From positions 1 through 13,030 of the forward strand of contig JAFGSL010000691.1 in the NCBI GenBank assembly GCA_016934645.1: a stretch of 13,030 nucleotides of DNA. The letters are read 5' to 3'. A model generated the notes under the pieces. That model saw only the letters and a list, made by a program, of their open reading frames with translations, had not been told where the DNA came from and did not search any database. This DNA comes from Anaerolineae bacterium (GTDB lineage: Bacteria > Chloroflexota > Anaerolineae > B4-G1 > SLSP01). The position numbers and the translations under genes were made by a program. Positions 12,963-13,030 of the stretch are shown here, one piece after another. Positions within the stretch are counted from its first letter, which is position 1, and each line of letters begins with the position of its first letter.

Positions 12963-13030
12963 TGGAGATGGCGGGAATCGAACCCGCGTCCGAAGAATTC
13001 GACGATGAGCTTCTACGAGCGTAGTCGGCG
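12963..13030 (-). ncRNA. ssrA: tmRNA (transfer-messenger RNA), 3' part, cut by the window edge
   Basis: The minus strand reads GACTACGCTCGTAGAAGC, close to the conserved segment before the tRNA-like domain of tmRNA, then GGAC and the T-arm GCGGGTTCGATTCCCGC (12987-12971), then the acceptor strand CATCTCC and discriminator A (12963). The next bases are CAC, so the CCA end is not encoded and must be added. tmRNA rescues stalled ribosomes by tagging the unfinished protein. The 5' half, the tag frame and any pseudoknots upstream are outside the window. A tRNA is ruled out by the bases before the T-arm, which do not form a variable loop and anticodon stem. Confidence 0.9.

Noticed and set aside
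12963..13030. A tRNA gene at the right edge
   Set aside because: The T-arm and acceptor strand are tRNA-like, but the bases before them match the tmRNA segment GACTACGC..GTAG rather than a variable loop and anticodon stem.
1..13030. CRISPR array, insertion sequence, prophage or integrase sites
   Set aside because: No regularly spaced repeats, transposase, recombinase or terminal repeat pairs were seen on either strand.

Overview
The window reads as a bacterial chromosome segment of moderate GC, most likely from the Chloroflexota (Anaerolineae-like). That is an inference from gene content: a SpoVS-family protein away from sporulation genes, a pair of large SPFH membrane proteins, an effector-associated death-like domain, an ABC1/UbiB kinase beside a DPM1-like glycosyltransferase, and a tmRNA gene. 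No database search was possible. There is no sign of phage, IS element or CRISPR; nearly all of the DNA is coding, and no gene-free stretch exceeds 300 bases.

Layout. Positions 1-168 look like a divergent control region: a ribosome binding site on the minus strand at the left edge points to a gene starting just outside, and a good sigma-70 type promoter drives a GNAT acetyltransferase (169-660) on the plus strand. A 260-base stretch with a dyad overlapping a TATAAT box and two competing hairpins leads to an ABC exporter half-transporter (921-2855). This gene converges on a two-gene minus-strand operon of SPFH/band-7 membrane proteins (7061 to 2879). A perfect 18-bp inverted repeat at 2848-2886 holds both stop codons as mirror images. 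Upstream of the SPFH operon is a 280-base region with a promoter and a dyad-rich leader. Next comes a minus-strand operon of pseudouridine synthase, family-2 glycosyltransferase and ABC1/UbiB kinase (10397 to 7342). Divergent from it is a plus-strand unit of spoVS and a two-helix membrane protein, closed by a strong intrinsic terminator (11246-11281). The right end has, on the minus strand, the 3' end of tmRNA with its terminator, then a THEP1-type NTPase whose stop codon overlaps the start of the DNA polymerase III delta-prime gene.

The most unusual item is the 843-residue SPFH protein. It has seven membrane helices and then a band-7 domain split by an insertion of about 240 residues. The insertion carries a segment closely resembling the bacterial effector-associated (death-like) adaptor domains of NLR-like, caspase and TIR conflict systems, followed by a small alpha/beta module of a kind I associate with such proteins. 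Its operon partner has an uninterrupted SPFH domain with one membrane helix on each side of an extracytoplasmic domain. Together they suggest a membrane microdomain scaffold that could recruit an effector through death-like domain contacts. No effector gene lies in this window. The other genes look like ordinary housekeeping functions: translation rescue, rRNA modification, replication, lipid or envelope metabolism, and export.
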